This document shows positions 1 through 8,886 of a DNA stretch of 64,000 nucleotides, in pieces. The notes below the pieces were generated by a model, which made no database searches, was not told the DNA's origin, and saw only the letters and a program-made list of their open reading frames with translations. Position numbers and translations under genes: made by a program. This DNA comes from Fretibacter rubidus (GTDB taxonomy: Bacteria; Pseudomonadota; Alphaproteobacteria; Caulobacterales; Maricaulaceae). The stretch lies in contig NZ_CP163423.1 in the NCBI RefSeq assembly GCF_041429785.1, forward strand, positions 3,224,001 to 3,288,000, given 5' to 3'. Within the stretch, counting starts at the first letter, position 1; every line of letters starts with the position of its first letter.

Positions 1-2
1 TT

Positions 3-80
3 GTGGGCGGCGTTCTGATGCTGATGGCGCGGCTTATAAATGGCCTCTATTTTCAAAGAGCCGCGCGCGCAGCCGTTTGA
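3..80 (+). CDS. C-terminal end of an unidentified protein (partial at left edge)
   Basis: The frame starting at base 3 is open from the window edge to TGA at 78-80. It gives a hydrophobic stretch (VGGVLMLMARLINGLY) ending in an Arg/Ala-rich tail, as at the C-terminus of a small membrane protein. Only 25 residues are visible, so no family can be named. The TGA overlaps a TTG at 77-79 that could start the next reading frame. Confidence 0.3.
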   Translation: MGGVLMLMARLINGLYFQRAARAAV

Positions 81-331
81 TTCACCACCACCCCAATAGC
101 CCGCTGCCACCAGCGCGCAATCTTGCGCCTTTTTATGCCTTTGGCCCACGTGTCTCTCCGACCCAGTTTTTAGAACGGCGGTGCCGGCTGTCTGTGGATG
201 GGCGCATTGGGGTTTACCGCATGGCCTATTGGTCGTCGCGGCTGGCGCGTGAAGCGCTCATGGCGATATTCTCGCGCGGGGATTTTCGCGCGCCTGATGG
301 TTTGTGGGCGGCGCATATCCCGCCCGACTAG
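77..331 (+). CDS. hypothetical protein, 84 aa, weakly supported
   Basis: An 84-residue frame that would start at TTG 77, overlapping the stop of the upstream partial frame (TTGA, as in translational coupling), and end at TAG 331. The same frame is open leftward to base 2, so this could instead be the end of a longer gene. The product is basic and contains a stretch rich in Arg, Tyr and Trp (around RIGVYRMAYWSSRLAREAL). I do not recognise a family. There is no ATG start and no clear Shine-Dalgarno, so a chance frame is possible. Confidence 0.35.
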   Translation: MIHHHPNSPLPPARNLAPFYAFGPRVSPTQFLERRCRLSVDGRIGVYRMAYWSSRLAREALMAIFSRGDFRAPDGLWAAHIPPD

Positions 332-411
332 CGCGCTTTATTTTTAAAATTTCGATGATGCCCCACGCGAAACTACGGCTTTCGTGACCATAGACGCGTG
401 GCTACTCTGCG

Positions 412-819
412 CTATACCCGCACGCGGCGCAGTATGACCAACCCCCACAGCACAATCACAATCTCTAGACCCATTTCAAAATAGGTCAGCGGCGGGCCAG
501 CTCCGTCAAGCGTTAGGCCCAAGACGCGGCCAACAAAAAACGCGGCCGTGACAAGCATGATGGCTTTCACCACAGGGACAAGATCAGACGCGTGGCGCAA
601 TGTCCATAATATTACAAGCCCCATCGCCGCCAAGGCCGTCCAGATCGCGCGAACCTCGTGAAGTCCCAACAGTGACGGTGTCCAGCCCATGATAAAGGCA
701 ATGGATGTCGGCACAAAAGCGCCGTAAAGGCCGTAAAGCAGATAGAAAATACCGTTCAGCCCAACAAAAAATTTCAATGCACCCATGACCTGCTCCCGTT
801 TTAGCCCTATTTTCATCAC
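412..819 (-). CDS. DUF4345-like small membrane protein
   Basis: A 135-residue protein with four hydrophobic segments (about residues 12-35, 50-72, 82-103 and 112-132), very short loops and a charged N-terminus, which is the layout of the DUF4345 family of four-helix inner-membrane proteins. The conserved-looking stretch GLHEVRAIWTAL lies between helices 1 and 2. The function of this family is unknown. The gene stands alone, faces away from rpmI-rplT and shares with it the 205-bp upstream region 820-1024. Confidence 0.6.
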   Translation of the reverse strand: MMKIGLKREQVMGALKFFVGLNGIFYLLYGLYGAFVPTSIAFIMGWTPSLLGLHEVRAIWTALAAMGLVILWTLRHASDLVPVVKAIMLVTAAFFVGRVLGLTLDGAGPPLTYFEMGLEIVIVLWGLVILRRVRV

Positions 820-918
820 CCTATCCGATATACACGCCTTACGAAAGGCTTTGCGTTCAAGAGGGTTTTCGCGCAGTTGCCTACTTGCATTAATATACCC
901 GCTCTGTATAAGGCCGCT

Positions 919-963
919 TCCCCACTGTTTGGGGACGTAGCGCGCTAGGCAAAAGGCATGCCT
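919..963 (+). promoter_or_regulatory. possible structured leader of rpmI-rplT
   Basis: Two small inverted repeats lie in the 5' region of rpmI: a 5-bp stem at 919-923/931-935 (TCCCC/GGGGA, 7-base loop) and the perfect palindrome AGGCATGCCT at 954-963. L35/L20 operons are autoregulated by L20 binding to leader RNA in several bacteria. Whether this leader does so is inference; the stems are short and could be chance. Confidence 0.25.
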
Positions 964-1024
964 ATCCGCTCGAAAGGCAGGGCAAACGGGCCTTCACCCG
1001 TGACCCCGTATCAAGGAGACCAAA

Positions 1025-1225
1025 ATGCCAAAAATGAAGACGAAGTCAGGCGCGAAAAAGCGCTTCAAACTGACCGCATCTGGCAAGGTGAAAGCCGGCC
1101 AAGCGGGTAAACGCCACGGTATGATCAAACGCACGAACGACCAGATTCGTAAACTGCGCGGCACAACTGTGCTGAAAGATTGTGATGCAAAGCGCATCAA
1201 AAAATCATGGATGCCGAACGGCTAA
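1025..1225 (+). CDS. rpmI: 50S ribosomal protein L35
   Basis: A 66-residue, very basic protein beginning [20 protein letters not shown], the hallmark N-terminus of bL35, of normal length for the family. It sits on the surface of the large ribosomal subunit. A strong Shine-Dalgarno (AAGGAG, about 1013-1018) precedes the ATG. rplT follows after 38 bp in the conserved rpmI-rplT order. infC, often upstream, is absent here; the upstream neighbour is an opposite-strand DUF4345-like gene. Identification is near certain. Confidence 0.97.
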   Translation: MPKMKTKSGAKKRFKLTASGKVKAGQAGKRHGMIKRTNDQIRKLRGTTVLKDCDAKRIKKSWMPNG

Positions 1226-1263
1226 CGGGTAACCCCCTTTTTAAATCAGATTTGGAGTAGACT

Positions 1264-1641
1264 ATGTCACGCGTAAAACGGGGCGTTACTAAACACGCCC
1301 GCCACAAAAAAATTATCGACGCAGCCAAGGGTTACCGCGGCCGCCGTAAAAACACATTCCGTATCGCCAATCAGGCGGTCGAAAAAGCGGGTCAATATGC
1401 TTATATTGGCCGTAAACTGAAAAAGCGTCAGTTTCGCGCCCTTTGGATTCAGCGTATTAACGCCGCTGTTCGCGAACACGGCATGACTTACGGTCGTTTC
1501 ATGGACGGTATCAACAAAGCCGGCATCACCCTTGACCGCAAAGTTCTCGCCGATATGGCCGGGAATGAGCCAGAAGCGTTCAAAGCGATTGTTGAGACTG
1601 CGAAAAAACACGCCAGTCAGCCGCATACGGTAAAAGCGTAA
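1264..1641 (+). CDS. rplT: 50S ribosomal protein L20
   Basis: A 125-residue basic protein starting [19 protein letters not shown], the signature of bL20, with the expected [18 protein letters not shown] and [19 protein letters not shown] segments. It is needed early in 50S assembly and in several bacteria represses its own operon. It is slightly longer than the usual 117-120 residues because of a polar C-terminal extension (ASQPHTVKA). It is preceded by a GGAG-type Shine-Dalgarno and followed by a terminator at 1677-1704. Confidence 0.97.
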   Translation: MSRVKRGVTKHARHKKIIDAAKGYRGRRKNTFRIANQAVEKAGQYAYIGRKLKKRQFRALWIQRINAAVREHGMTYGRFMDGINKAGITLDRKVLADMAGNEPEAFKAIVETAKKHASQPHTVKA

Positions 1642-1676
1642 ATCCTTCGCCGTAATAGGCCGAGATTATAGAGTTC

Positions 1677-1704
1677 AAAATGCTCCCTTATGGGGGCATT
1701 TTTT
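1677..1704 (+). terminator. rho-independent terminator of rpmI-rplT
   Basis: An 8-bp stem (ATGCTCCC at 1680-1687 with GGGGGCAT at 1692-1699, one wobble pair) with a TTAT loop, followed directly by a run of T. It lies 36 bp after the rplT stop. Confidence 0.8.
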
Positions 1705-1854
1705 ACGCGCGGTTTGGACTAGTGCACAAATACCACAGCAGCGCGTTAAATTACACCGATGTCATAAATGTGACTTGTTGTGAGCCATGCTTCTGCGTAA
1801 GCGGAGGTTTTAAATTGCGTAACCTTTGCGCGTTTCACACAGAGTATCGTTCCT

Positions 1855-4080
1855 ATGAAAACTTCCGTCCTTACTTTTGGCCTCTCAACGGCGATTGCGC
1901 TGTCTCTTGCCGCGCCAGCTTTCGCGCAATCATCTCCAGAATTTGACGAAATTATCGTCACCGCGACAAAGCGGTCTGAAAATATCCAAGACGTACCGGT
2001 GTCTATCACCGCGCTCCCTAAAGATACGCTCGATACTTTTGGCGGGGCTGGCGATGATATTCAGTATCTATCCGCGCGCGTGCCGAGCTTGATTATTGAA
2101 AGCTCTTTTGGTCGTATTTTCCCGCGCTCTTATATTCGCGGCTTGGGCAATACGGATTTTGATCTCAACGCCTCTCAACCTGTCTCGTTTATTTATGATG
2201 ATGTCGTGTTTGAAAACCCCGTGCTAAAGGGGTTCCCAATCTTTGATACGGAACAGGTCGAAGTGCTACGCGGCCCGCAGGGCTCTCTCTTTGGCCGTAA
2301 TACGCCGGCGGGCATCATTAAATTTGATAGCGTAAAACCGTCGCAAGAGGCGGACGCCTATTTGTCTGCTAGTTATGCGCGCCTTGGCACGCTGCAGCTA
2401 GAGGGCGCGATGGGCGGCGCGGTGACAGAGGATATTTCCTTCCGCCTATCCGGTTTGTTCCAACGCCGTGATGATTACATCGAAAACCAATTCCTCGGCG
2501 ATATTGGGAATGCGGGTGGTTACAAAGAATTTGCTTGGCGTGCTCAGGGTCTTTATGCGCCGACCGAGGATTTCAGCTGGCTTGTGAATGTGCATGCGCG
2601 AAATCTGGACGGGGGCCAAACTAGCTTCCAAGCCAATGCTTTCACCACGGGCGAACAAGGCTTGCGTGACGGATTTGACCGCGAGATTAGCTTTTCTGAT
2701 TCTGCCGCGCAAAGCGTGCTTGATTTAAATACATTTGGCGTGACATCCAAAGCAGAGCTTGATTTTGGCAATGTCACCGCGACTTATATTCTAGGGTACG
2801 AGACCGTTGACGTGTTCTCTCGCGGCGATGTTGACGGCGGTTTCGGCGCGGCGTTTTTGGGCGCGGGTAACTTCGGCCCTGGCTTTATTCCGTTTCCCGC
2901 GGAGTCTGCGGACGGTATTAATGATCACCGTCAAATCACCAATGAATTACGTCTATCAAATTCCAACCCTGGGCCGCTGAATTACACCGTGGGTATCTAC
3001 AGTTTTGAAGAACATTTGGATATCGTATCGCTGAATTACGACACATTGGCGGCGGGCGCGGAAAACGGCCGTGCGTTCCAAACCCAAGATACTAGCGCCA
3101 TTGCGGTCTTTGGTAACGTCTCTTATGACGTCACGGATCAGCTAACATTGGCGGGTGGCTTGCGTTATTCTGATGATGATAAAGACTTTACCGCCAACCG
3201 CGAAGTCGCGCCCTTTGTCGGCACAGCAGGTGCGCTTGGCCCGATTAATGTGTCCGTTGGCGACGGCCAGCTCAGCTGGGATGCCAGCGTGACTTACGCG
3301 GTCAATGACGATGTAAATGTCTATGCCCGTGCCGCGCGGGGTTTCCGCTCTCCGTCTATTCAGGGCCGTATCTTGTTTGGTGATGTTGTCACAACAGCTG
3401 AATCCGAGACATTAGATTCATATGAAGTTGGCGTGAAATCATTCCTTCTAGACCGCCGTCTTAAGGCCAATGTCACAGGTTATTTCTATGACATCAAAGA
3501 CCAGCAGTTAACCGCCATTGGCGGGGCAGGTAATTTCAATCAATTGCTCAATGCCGACAAAGGCCGCGGTTACGGGTTTGAAGCGGATATGAGCGCGCTG
3601 GTCACAGACGCGCTGACCATTACGGCGGGGCTGTCATATAATAACACTGAAATTCGCGACGCGGATTTAACCTCTGGTATTTGCGGAGCGGCCTGTACAG
3701 TTCTTGACCCCATCGACCCTGTATCGGGCGGCGCGTTCATTGACGGCAATAGCTTCCCGAATGCGCCGGAATGGATTGGTAATTTCATTGTCGATTACAG
3801 ACAGCCGCTAGGCGAGGGCGAATTTTTTGCCAGCACAGATTGGAACTACCGCTCTGACGCCAATATCTTCTTATACGAATCTGTTGAATTTAATTCAGAC
3901 GGATGGTGGGAAGGCGGCGCGCGCGTCGGCTATAGCCAAGGCGCATGGACGGGCGCGGCTTTTGTTCGCAATATTACGGATGAAGTTGGCGCAGTCAGCG
4001 CGATTGATTTTAATAATCTATCGGGCATTGTGAATCCGCCGCGCGTTTATGGTGTGCAGCTAAAATGGCAAATGCAATAG
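1855..4080 (+). CDS. TonB-dependent outer-membrane receptor
   Basis: A 741-residue protein with a signal peptide (about residues 1-25, ending APAFAQ). A plug domain follows, with the sequence DEIIVTATKRSENIQDVPVSI that marks many proteobacterial receptors, the IRGLG segment, and VEVLRGPQGSLFGRNTPAG. The C-terminal two thirds is a beta-barrel rich in alternating aromatic residues, ending with a Trp-containing strand (QLKWQMQ). Family members import siderophores, vitamins or oligosaccharides across the outer membrane using TonB-ExbB-ExbD energy. The substrate cannot be read from the sequence, and no transport or sensor partner is adjacent. It is a single-gene unit with a terminator at 4105-4136. 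Confidence 0.92.
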   Translation: MKTSVLTFGLSTAIALSLAAPAFAQSSPEFDEIIVTATKRSENIQDVPVSITALPKDTLDTFGGAGDDIQYLSARVPSLIIESSFGRIFPRSYIRGLGNTDFDLNASQPVSFIYDDVVFENPVLKGFPIFDTEQVEVLRGPQGSLFGRNTPAGIIKFDSVKPSQEADAYLSASYARLGTLQLEGAMGGAVTEDISFRLSGLFQRRDDYIENQFLGDIGNAGGYKEFAWRAQGLYAPTEDFSWLVNVHARNLDGGQTSFQANAFTTGEQGLRDGFDREISFSDSAAQSVLDLNTFGVTSKAELDFGNVTATYILGYETVDVFSRGDVDGGFGAAFLGAGNFGPGFIPFPAESADGINDHRQITNELRLSNSNPGPLNYTVGIYSFEEHLDIVSLNYDTLAAGAENGRAFQTQDTSAIAVFGNVSYDVTDQLTLAGGLRYSDDDKDFTANREVAPFVGTAGALGPINVSVGDGQLSWDASVTYAVNDDVNVYARAARGFRSPSIQGRILFGDVVTTAESETLDSYEVGVKSFLLDRRLKANVTGYFYDIKDQQLTAIGGAGNFNQLLNADKGRGYGFEADMSALVTDALTITAGLSYNNTEIRDADLTSGICGAACTVLDPIDPVSGGAFIDGNSFPNAPEWIGNFIVDYRQPLGEGEFFASTDWNYRSDANIFLYESVEFNSDGWWEGGARVGYSQGAWTGAAFVRNITDEVGAVSAIDFNNLSGIVNPPRVYGVQLKWQMQ

Positions 4081-4104
4081 GCTCTAACGGCTTATAAAAA
4101 ACTC

Positions 4105-4136
4105 AAAAAGCGCTCTCAGATTTGAGGGCGCTTTTT
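4105..4136. terminator. bidirectional terminator shared by the TonB receptor and the PBP gene
   Basis: A long stem, AAAAAGCGCTCTCA (4105-4118) pairing with TGAGGGCGCTTTTT (4123-4136), with a GATT loop. It has T runs on both strands. Its right end overlaps the TAA stop of the converging penicillin-binding protein gene (4135-4137), so it can serve both converging transcripts. Confidence 0.85.
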
Positions 4137-6048
4137 AGTTTTGGCTTTGTTGTGGCAAGACGTTTTCAATATCAGCGAGCAGCAAGTCCAGCGATGTTTC
4201 GCGTCGTTGAATAGGATTAAATTGCGTGATGGGTTTTTGGCTGACGGGTATATAGCGCGGCTTTATATCCGCTAGCGCAACACTCATCGTGTCATGCCAG
4301 ATTTGAGCCGGGATCGTCCCGCCTGTGACCCCGACCATGGGCGAAAAATCATCGGCCCCAACCCAAACGCCTGTGACGCGGTCTGGGACATAGCCGACAA
4401 ACCAGGCATCACGAAAATCATTGGTCGTGCCTGTCTTGCCGCCAATATCGCGGCCTTTAATCTGCGCACCTTGCCCCGTGCCAGAAGTAACGGTGTTGAC
4501 CATGACGTGATTAATATGACCCAGCGCGGTTGCGTTAATTACCTTGCGCGGCGCGGATTTCGGGCGCTCATAAAGTGGTGTTCCGTCAGCGGTTGAAATG
4601 GATAATATGCCGTGAACGTCGGCTGTATCCCCCGCATTGGCAAAGGGCAGATAGCTATGGGTCAATGCCAAAGGCGTGGTCACTTGCGCCCCAAGTGCCA
4701 GACTGCGGAGCGGTTTAAAACTGCCAGCCCTAAGGCGCTCGGCCGTATCGACGACGCGCTCACGTCCGACCTCCTCTGATAAGGAGACGGCTACAGTGTT
4801 CAGGCTCTGGCGAAAGGCATAATCCAGCGTGACGTCGCCTTTGTATTTTTTGGTGAAGTTTTGCGGTTCCCAATCCCCAATCACAATGGGGGCGTCGACA
4901 CGGACATCCCACGGGGTTAGCCCTGCGTTAAAAGCTGTCAGATAGACAAAGGGCTTAAACGCGGACCCTGGTTGGCGCTCGGCTTGGGCGGCGCGGTTAA
5001 ATTGGCTTTGACTGTACCGTGCACCGCCGACCATAATTTGAACGCCGCCTGTCCCGTCAAGGCTGACGACAGCGACCTCTGCTGCGTTTTTGCGCGGATC
5101 AAGATGGCGGGTGACGGCGTCACTGGCGGCCATTTGCGCGGCTTTGTCCAGTGTTGTGTGAACAATAATATCACGCGTGGGCGTGCCAATGGCCGCAATC
5201 ATCTCTTCCCACATCCAATCGACAAAATAATTCTCGGACCCGTCCGTGGAGGGGCGAGAAATAGCAATCGGATCTGATAGCGCGCGGAGCTGCATTTGGC
5301 GGTCAATATAGCCCGCATCGGCCATGGCGCGGATGACGACCCCTGTGCGGGCGGCTGCGTCACTTGGGTTTTGCGCGGGATTATAACGCGACGGCGCTTT
5401 CAAAACCCCTGCCAGCAAAGCGGACTCAGACAGGGTTAGCTCGGAGGCCTCTTTGTCAAAATAGGTTTCACTGGCGGCTTCTAACCCCCAGGCTCCTCCG
5501 CCAAAATAGACGCGGGATAAATAGGTCTCTAGGACTTCGGTCTTGGTGAATTTATACTCGAGCCAAATGGCCAGCATCATTTCTTGGAGCTTACGGTTAA
5601 GCGTTTGCTCGGGCGTTAGAAAGACGTTTTTGATTAATTGTTGTGACAGGGTCGAGCCGCCTTGAACGACGCGCCCCGCTTTTAAATTCATATAGGCCGC
5701 CCGCATTAGGCCAATGGGGTCAACGCCTGTGTGGCTGTAAAAACGGCGGTCTTCCACGGCCATGACGGCTTTGGATAGATGGTCAGGCAGACGGTCCAGT
5801 TTTGCGGGGCGCATTTCGGCCGCCCCGCGTACCGCAAGGTCACGTCCGTAACGGTCTACGATTTGAACAGACACAGGGCGGTTTGGCGTATAAAATGTCT
5901 CGCCGCTTGGCATATCCTGTGACGCCATCGCGACAATGGACAATGCCGCCATACCGCCGAGATAGCCGCTGAGCACGCCAGCCGCGCAAAGAACCTTAAC
6001 CGCTTTGAAGCGTCTTTTTTTGCGCAGGACTGGAGAGACTAACGGCAT
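4135..6048 (-). CDS. bifunctional penicillin-binding protein, class A (PBP1 family)
   Basis: A 637-residue peptidoglycan polymerase/cross-linker with one N-terminal transmembrane segment (about 18-42). The GT51 glycosyltransferase domain has the catalytic Glu in AVEDRRFYSH (E99) and QGGSTLSQQ at 129-137. The transpeptidase domain carries all three active-site motifs: SAFK (S362-K365), SLN (415-417) and KTG (538-540). It is shorter than E. coli PBP1A/1B and lacks an obvious extra domain, fitting a compact PBP1C/2c-like class A enzyme. A perfect 13-bp inverted repeat lies 5 bp before the ATG (6054-6085), and no good Shine-Dalgarno is visible outside it. The antiporter gene lies upstream on the same strand, 90 bp away. 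Confidence 0.93.
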   Translation of the reverse strand: MPLVSPVLRKKRRFKAVKVLCAAGVLSGYLGGMAALSIVAMASQDMPSGETFYTPNRPVSVQIVDRYGRDLAVRGAAEMRPAKLDRLPDHLSKAVMAVEDRRFYSHTGVDPIGLMRAAYMNLKAGRVVQGGSTLSQQLIKNVFLTPEQTLNRKLQEMMLAIWLEYKFTKTEVLETYLSRVYFGGGAWGLEAASETYFDKEASELTLSESALLAGVLKAPSRYNPAQNPSDAAARTGVVIRAMADAGYIDRQMQLRALSDPIAISRPSTDGSENYFVDWMWEEMIAAIGTPTRDIIVHTTLDKAAQMAASDAVTRHLDPRKNAAEVAVVSLDGTGGVQIMVGGARYSQSQFNRAAQAERQPGSAFKPFVYLTAFNAGLTPWDVRVDAPIVIGDWEPQNFTKKYKGDVTLDYAFRQSLNTVAVSLSEEVGRERVVDTAERLRAGSFKPLRSLALGAQVTTPLALTHSYLPFANAGDTADVHGILSISTADGTPLYERPKSAPRKVINATALGHINHVMVNTVTSGTGQGAQIKGRDIGGKTGTTNDFRDAWFVGYVPDRVTGVWVGADDFSPMVGVTGGTIPAQIWHDTMSVALADIKPRYIPVSQKPITQFNPIQRRETSLDLLLADIENVLPQQSQN

Positions 6049-6053
6049 AGCAC

Positions 6054-6085
6054 CAAACAGGGTTAATAGGTTTTAACCCTGTTTG
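6054..6085 (-). promoter_or_regulatory. perfect 13-bp inverted repeat immediately upstream of the PBP start codon
   Basis: CAAACAGGGTTAA (6054-6066) and TTAACCCTGTTTG (6073-6085) are exact reverse complements separated by 6 bases. The right-hand end of the PBP leader RNA would fold into this hairpin, ending 5 nt before the ATG at 6048. It could be an operator or a hairpin controlling translation. It lacks the U-tract of a terminator. Confidence 0.55.
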
Positions 6086-6100
6086 TGCGCTATATTAATT

Positions 6101-6125
6101 AAGCAGCCGTGAATCTTGGCTGCTT
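6101..6125 (-). terminator. weak terminator-like hairpin after the antiporter gene
   Basis: AAGCAGCC (6101-6108) pairs perfectly with GGCTGCTT (6118-6125), 14 bp past the antiporter stop on the minus strand. It is followed on that strand by AATTAATATA rather than a pure T run, so termination may be partial. Confidence 0.45.
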
Positions 6126-6138
6126 TTGTCGCCAGTCT

Positions 6139-8091
6139 TTAGCCCGGTAGGGGCGACGCTGGCCCTGAAAGGCCCTCTGACACTTTTGCGCCTTGGCCAC
6201 GGGGTTGGTCGGTCGTGTCACTCGCTGCGCAGAAGGACAATAATGTGCCCTCTGTGATACGTGTTTGACCGCCAGGTTGCAGAAACTCCAAACTGCCGTC
6301 TGCTTTTTTCAGCAAGATTATGTCGACCTCTTCACCGCGATTTTCATAGAAATCATCCATGGTGTAGTTTTCCGATATCTTGGTCGAACGGAAGCGCCAG
6401 CCCGACCACCAATCACGGGTAAGCGCGTCAAAGCTGCGTCCGCGTGATGATAGGGTCCGTCCACGGGAGGTAAAGGCAATGCCGTCGCCGTCCGCGTCAT
6501 CTTTGTCTTGGCCCGCCACTTGGAACACACGGTGACGGCCAAGCTCTGGCGCAAATTCCACACAGACCAGTGCGTTATAGGCATCATTGGGTGTCGCCGT
6601 AATGATGTGGTTAAAGGCGCTGTGGTCCATGGTGTAATCAGCGTTCTCGGATAACACTTCGCCGTAAAAGGTCGATAGACCTTCTAGCCGTGCCCCGCGC
6701 AGACGCCGCCAATTAGTGTCTGCCATAGTCACGCGAACGTCCATATCTTTCAACGCTTTGGCCAGACCCAATGTCCACGGGTTCGCGCCGACAATCATGA
6801 CGCCGTGACCGCCGCCTTCGCTTTGACCGAGCAGTTTTGCGACGGGCCCGATCGTAAAGCCTGCCGCGAGGACTGAGGCAAAAACGAGCGCAAAGGCGAG
6901 CGGTACAAATTCCGCACCTTCGGGACGACCCAAGGCCTGTAATTCGGCTGCAAATAGGCCTGCGACCGCGACGGCCACAACACCGCGCGGCTGTATCCAG
7001 CCGATAAGTAACGCTTCGCGCCATGTCAGCCCTGACCATAATGTCGAAAGCATAACCGCAATAGGGCGGATGAATATCATCATGACCAGAACGAAAGCCC
7101 CAACCCGCCAATTGGTAAACATATCGCGCAGGACCTCTGGCGTCAGGGTTGCTGTCAAAATGACAAAGACCCCAGAGACAAGGATAATCGCGATGTTTTC
7201 TTTAAAGCGCCGGAACTCGACCATAGACGCAAATTTCGTATTCGCCATCGTCATTCCCAGCGCTGTCACGGCCAGTAGTCCCGTTTCGTCCGCGAGCGCA
7301 TTAGCAAGCGCGTAGATAAACAGAACCCAGGCCAGTACAATCGGGGCTTTGAGATATTCAGGAATAAGACCGCGGCGAAAGGCACTGGCCAGGCCTATGC
7401 CAGAAATAATCCCGATGACTGTGCCTAAAACGGCGGCAAAGATCAGCTTGCCAAAGACCAGCACCAGCGGGTCACCCGTTTGGGTCAAGCGGATAAATTC
7501 AAACCCACCGACGGCAAATAACGCGCCCAGCGGGTCGTTCACAATGCCTTCCCATTTTAAGACATTCGCGGGTTTTGATTTCAGATGCGCTTGTCGCAAT
7601 AGCGGCATGATCACAGTGGGGCCCGTCACCACAAACAGACCACCGACCATAATGGCAATATCCAGCGGCAGCCCAACGATATAATGCGCGGCTGCGGCAC
7701 CCGCGACCCATACGATTGGGGCGGCGATAAAGACCATGCGGTTCACCGCGCGCGTCGCGTCGCCCAAATCTTTGAACCGCAATGTCAGCCCGCCTTCAAA
7801 CAATATTATCGCCACGGCCAGACCAATCATGGGACGGTAAACATCGCCGAAATCCTCGACAGGGTTCAGGCGTATTGTCTCTAGAAAGTTGCGTATGATG
7901 TCGGGCCAAAACTGTCCCGTTAACATCCAGCCAATCAGCGGGCCAAAGATAAGACCGGCAATAGCCATTAAAACAATTGCGGGGCGTTGTAGACGCCATG
8001 CGAGCCACTGCGCGCCAATCCCAAGCGCCCCAATCAGGGCAATTTTAATGGGAAGAACGCTAACGGCATGGTGGGCAAGATCGGCAGCCAT
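6139..8091 (-). CDS. cation:proton antiporter, CPA/NhaP type, with C-terminal nucleotide-binding (RCK-like) domain
   Basis: A 650-residue inner-membrane protein. Residues 1 to about 410 form some 12 hydrophobic helices with the Na+/H+ exchanger signature FEGGLTLRFKDL and a late IQPRGVVAVAVAGLFA helix. From about residue 425 a Rossmann-like segment follows (GVMIVGANPWTLGLAKALK, then an acidic residue and Asn/Thr-rich turns), resembling the TrkA-N/RCK domain that gates K+ or Na+ exchangers. A further C-terminal region (about 560-630) may be TrkA-C-like. The expected role is Na+ or K+ exchange for H+ in ion and pH balance, fitting a marine cell; which cation cannot be decided here. Confidence 0.87.
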   Translation of the reverse strand: MAADLAHHAVSVLPIKIALIGALGIGAQWLAWRLQRPAIVLMAIAGLIFGPLIGWMLTGQFWPDIIRNFLETIRLNPVEDFGDVYRPMIGLAVAIILFEGGLTLRFKDLGDATRAVNRMVFIAAPIVWVAGAAAAHYIVGLPLDIAIMVGGLFVVTGPTVIMPLLRQAHLKSKPANVLKWEGIVNDPLGALFAVGGFEFIRLTQTGDPLVLVFGKLIFAAVLGTVIGIISGIGLASAFRRGLIPEYLKAPIVLAWVLFIYALANALADETGLLAVTALGMTMANTKFASMVEFRRFKENIAIILVSGVFVILTATLTPEVLRDMFTNWRVGAFVLVMMIFIRPIAVMLSTLWSGLTWREALLIGWIQPRGVVAVAVAGLFAAELQALGRPEGAEFVPLAFALVFASVLAAGFTIGPVAKLLGQSEGGGHGVMIVGANPWTLGLAKALKDMDVRVTMADTNWRRLRGARLEGLSTFYGEVLSENADYTMDHSAFNHIITATPNDAYNALVCVEFAPELGRHRVFQVAGQDKDDADGDGIAFTSRGRTLSSRGRSFDALTRDWWSGWRFRSTKISENYTMDDFYENRGEEVDIILLKKADGSLEFLQPGGQTRITEGTLLSFCAASDTTDQPRGQGAKVSEGLSGPASPLPG

Positions 8092-8166
8092 AAATTTTCC
8101 TGATGATGTCTAAAAAGAATGAAGTGATTTGCGCCCACTTTGTTCCGAAATAAATGTAATCGCTAG

Positions 8167-8715
8167 CTACACGATTTTGGGGGGTGCGTCTTTGGGCTCT
8201 GTGCCGCTCATACGTTGGATGTCAAATCCAATGTCGGCTGTGCCGTAATCCCCGTCGTCATAACGCTCTACACGGCCTGTGAACCAATGCATGATATGAT
8301 CGTATAATGTCTCGTAAACACTCACTAAGCCAGCTTTAGTTGTCGGCAGGTCAACAGCAATAGTATCGCCGTTTTCTAGGGATAAAAACATACGCTCGCC
8401 TTCTTTACGGGCCAAAAGCGTCAGGCGCATAAAGTCATTATCGGTTGATATTTTGACGGCCAGCCCAAAAGCAATAGGCTCCAGCGGCAGAAAGTTCGCA
8501 CCAGAGACCGAAAAGGCAGCAGAGCCGTAATTTTGCGATGTAAACTCACCCTTTGGCGGGACAAGGAAAACGCATTGCTCTTTATTGTCCATCCATTCAC
8601 AAAAGCCGTCCCGCAGCGTTTCAGCGATAGACCGAATTTGCGCGTAATTATCAAAGGCCCGCTGGCCATAGACCTGTGAGGCTTCGGTTAATTTTTGTAG
8701 ATGCGATTTTGTCAT
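8167..8715 (-). CDS. conserved hypothetical protein, about 182 aa
   Basis: I place the start at ATG 8715 (MTKSHLQKLTEASQVYGQRA), with AGGG about 9 bp upstream. The same frame is open to 8895, but that extension overlaps the promoter side of the neighbouring lipoprotein gene and reads as basic, low-quality sequence. The product is soluble, acidic at the C-terminus and alternates charged and hydrophobic residues without a signal peptide. I recognise no domain. It is divergent from the lipoprotein gene at 8887 and close to its promoter. Confidence 0.6.
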   Translation of the reverse strand: MTKSHLQKLTEASQVYGQRAFDNYAQIRSIAETLRDGFCEWMDNKEQCVFLVPPKGEFTSQNYGSAAFSVSGANFLPLEPIAFGLAVKISTDNDFMRLTLLARKEGERMFLSLENGDTIAVDLPTTKAGLVSVYETLYDHIMHWFTGRVERYDDGDYGTADIGFDIQRMSGTEPKDAPPKIV

Positions 8716-8873
8716 GAACAGCCCTATATTGAAGGTCATAGCTATATCGGGTTTGGGCGCGCTATCAAACGAAAAAATGCGGTTTAGATGATGTGGCAAC
8801 CGCCGTTTGGCCCGCTTATTTCTCCTGTTAGGCGTAATTGGCACGGCCCTTGCTTCGATGTCCCTATGAATTT

Positions 8874-8879
8874 GGAGGG
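8874..8879 (+). promoter_or_regulatory. ribosome binding site fixing the lipoprotein start at 8887
   Basis: GGAGGG lies 7 bp before ATG 8887. The longer frame from 8788 has no comparable site and would put 33 residues ahead of a clean lipoprotein signal peptide. Confidence 0.75.
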
Positions 8880-8886
8880 TCTTAAG

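Noticed and set aside
363-401. Inverted repeat CCACGCG/CGCGTGG near the left end
   Set aside because: The 25-base loop and missing T run make a terminator doubtful, and the flanking genes are poorly defined.
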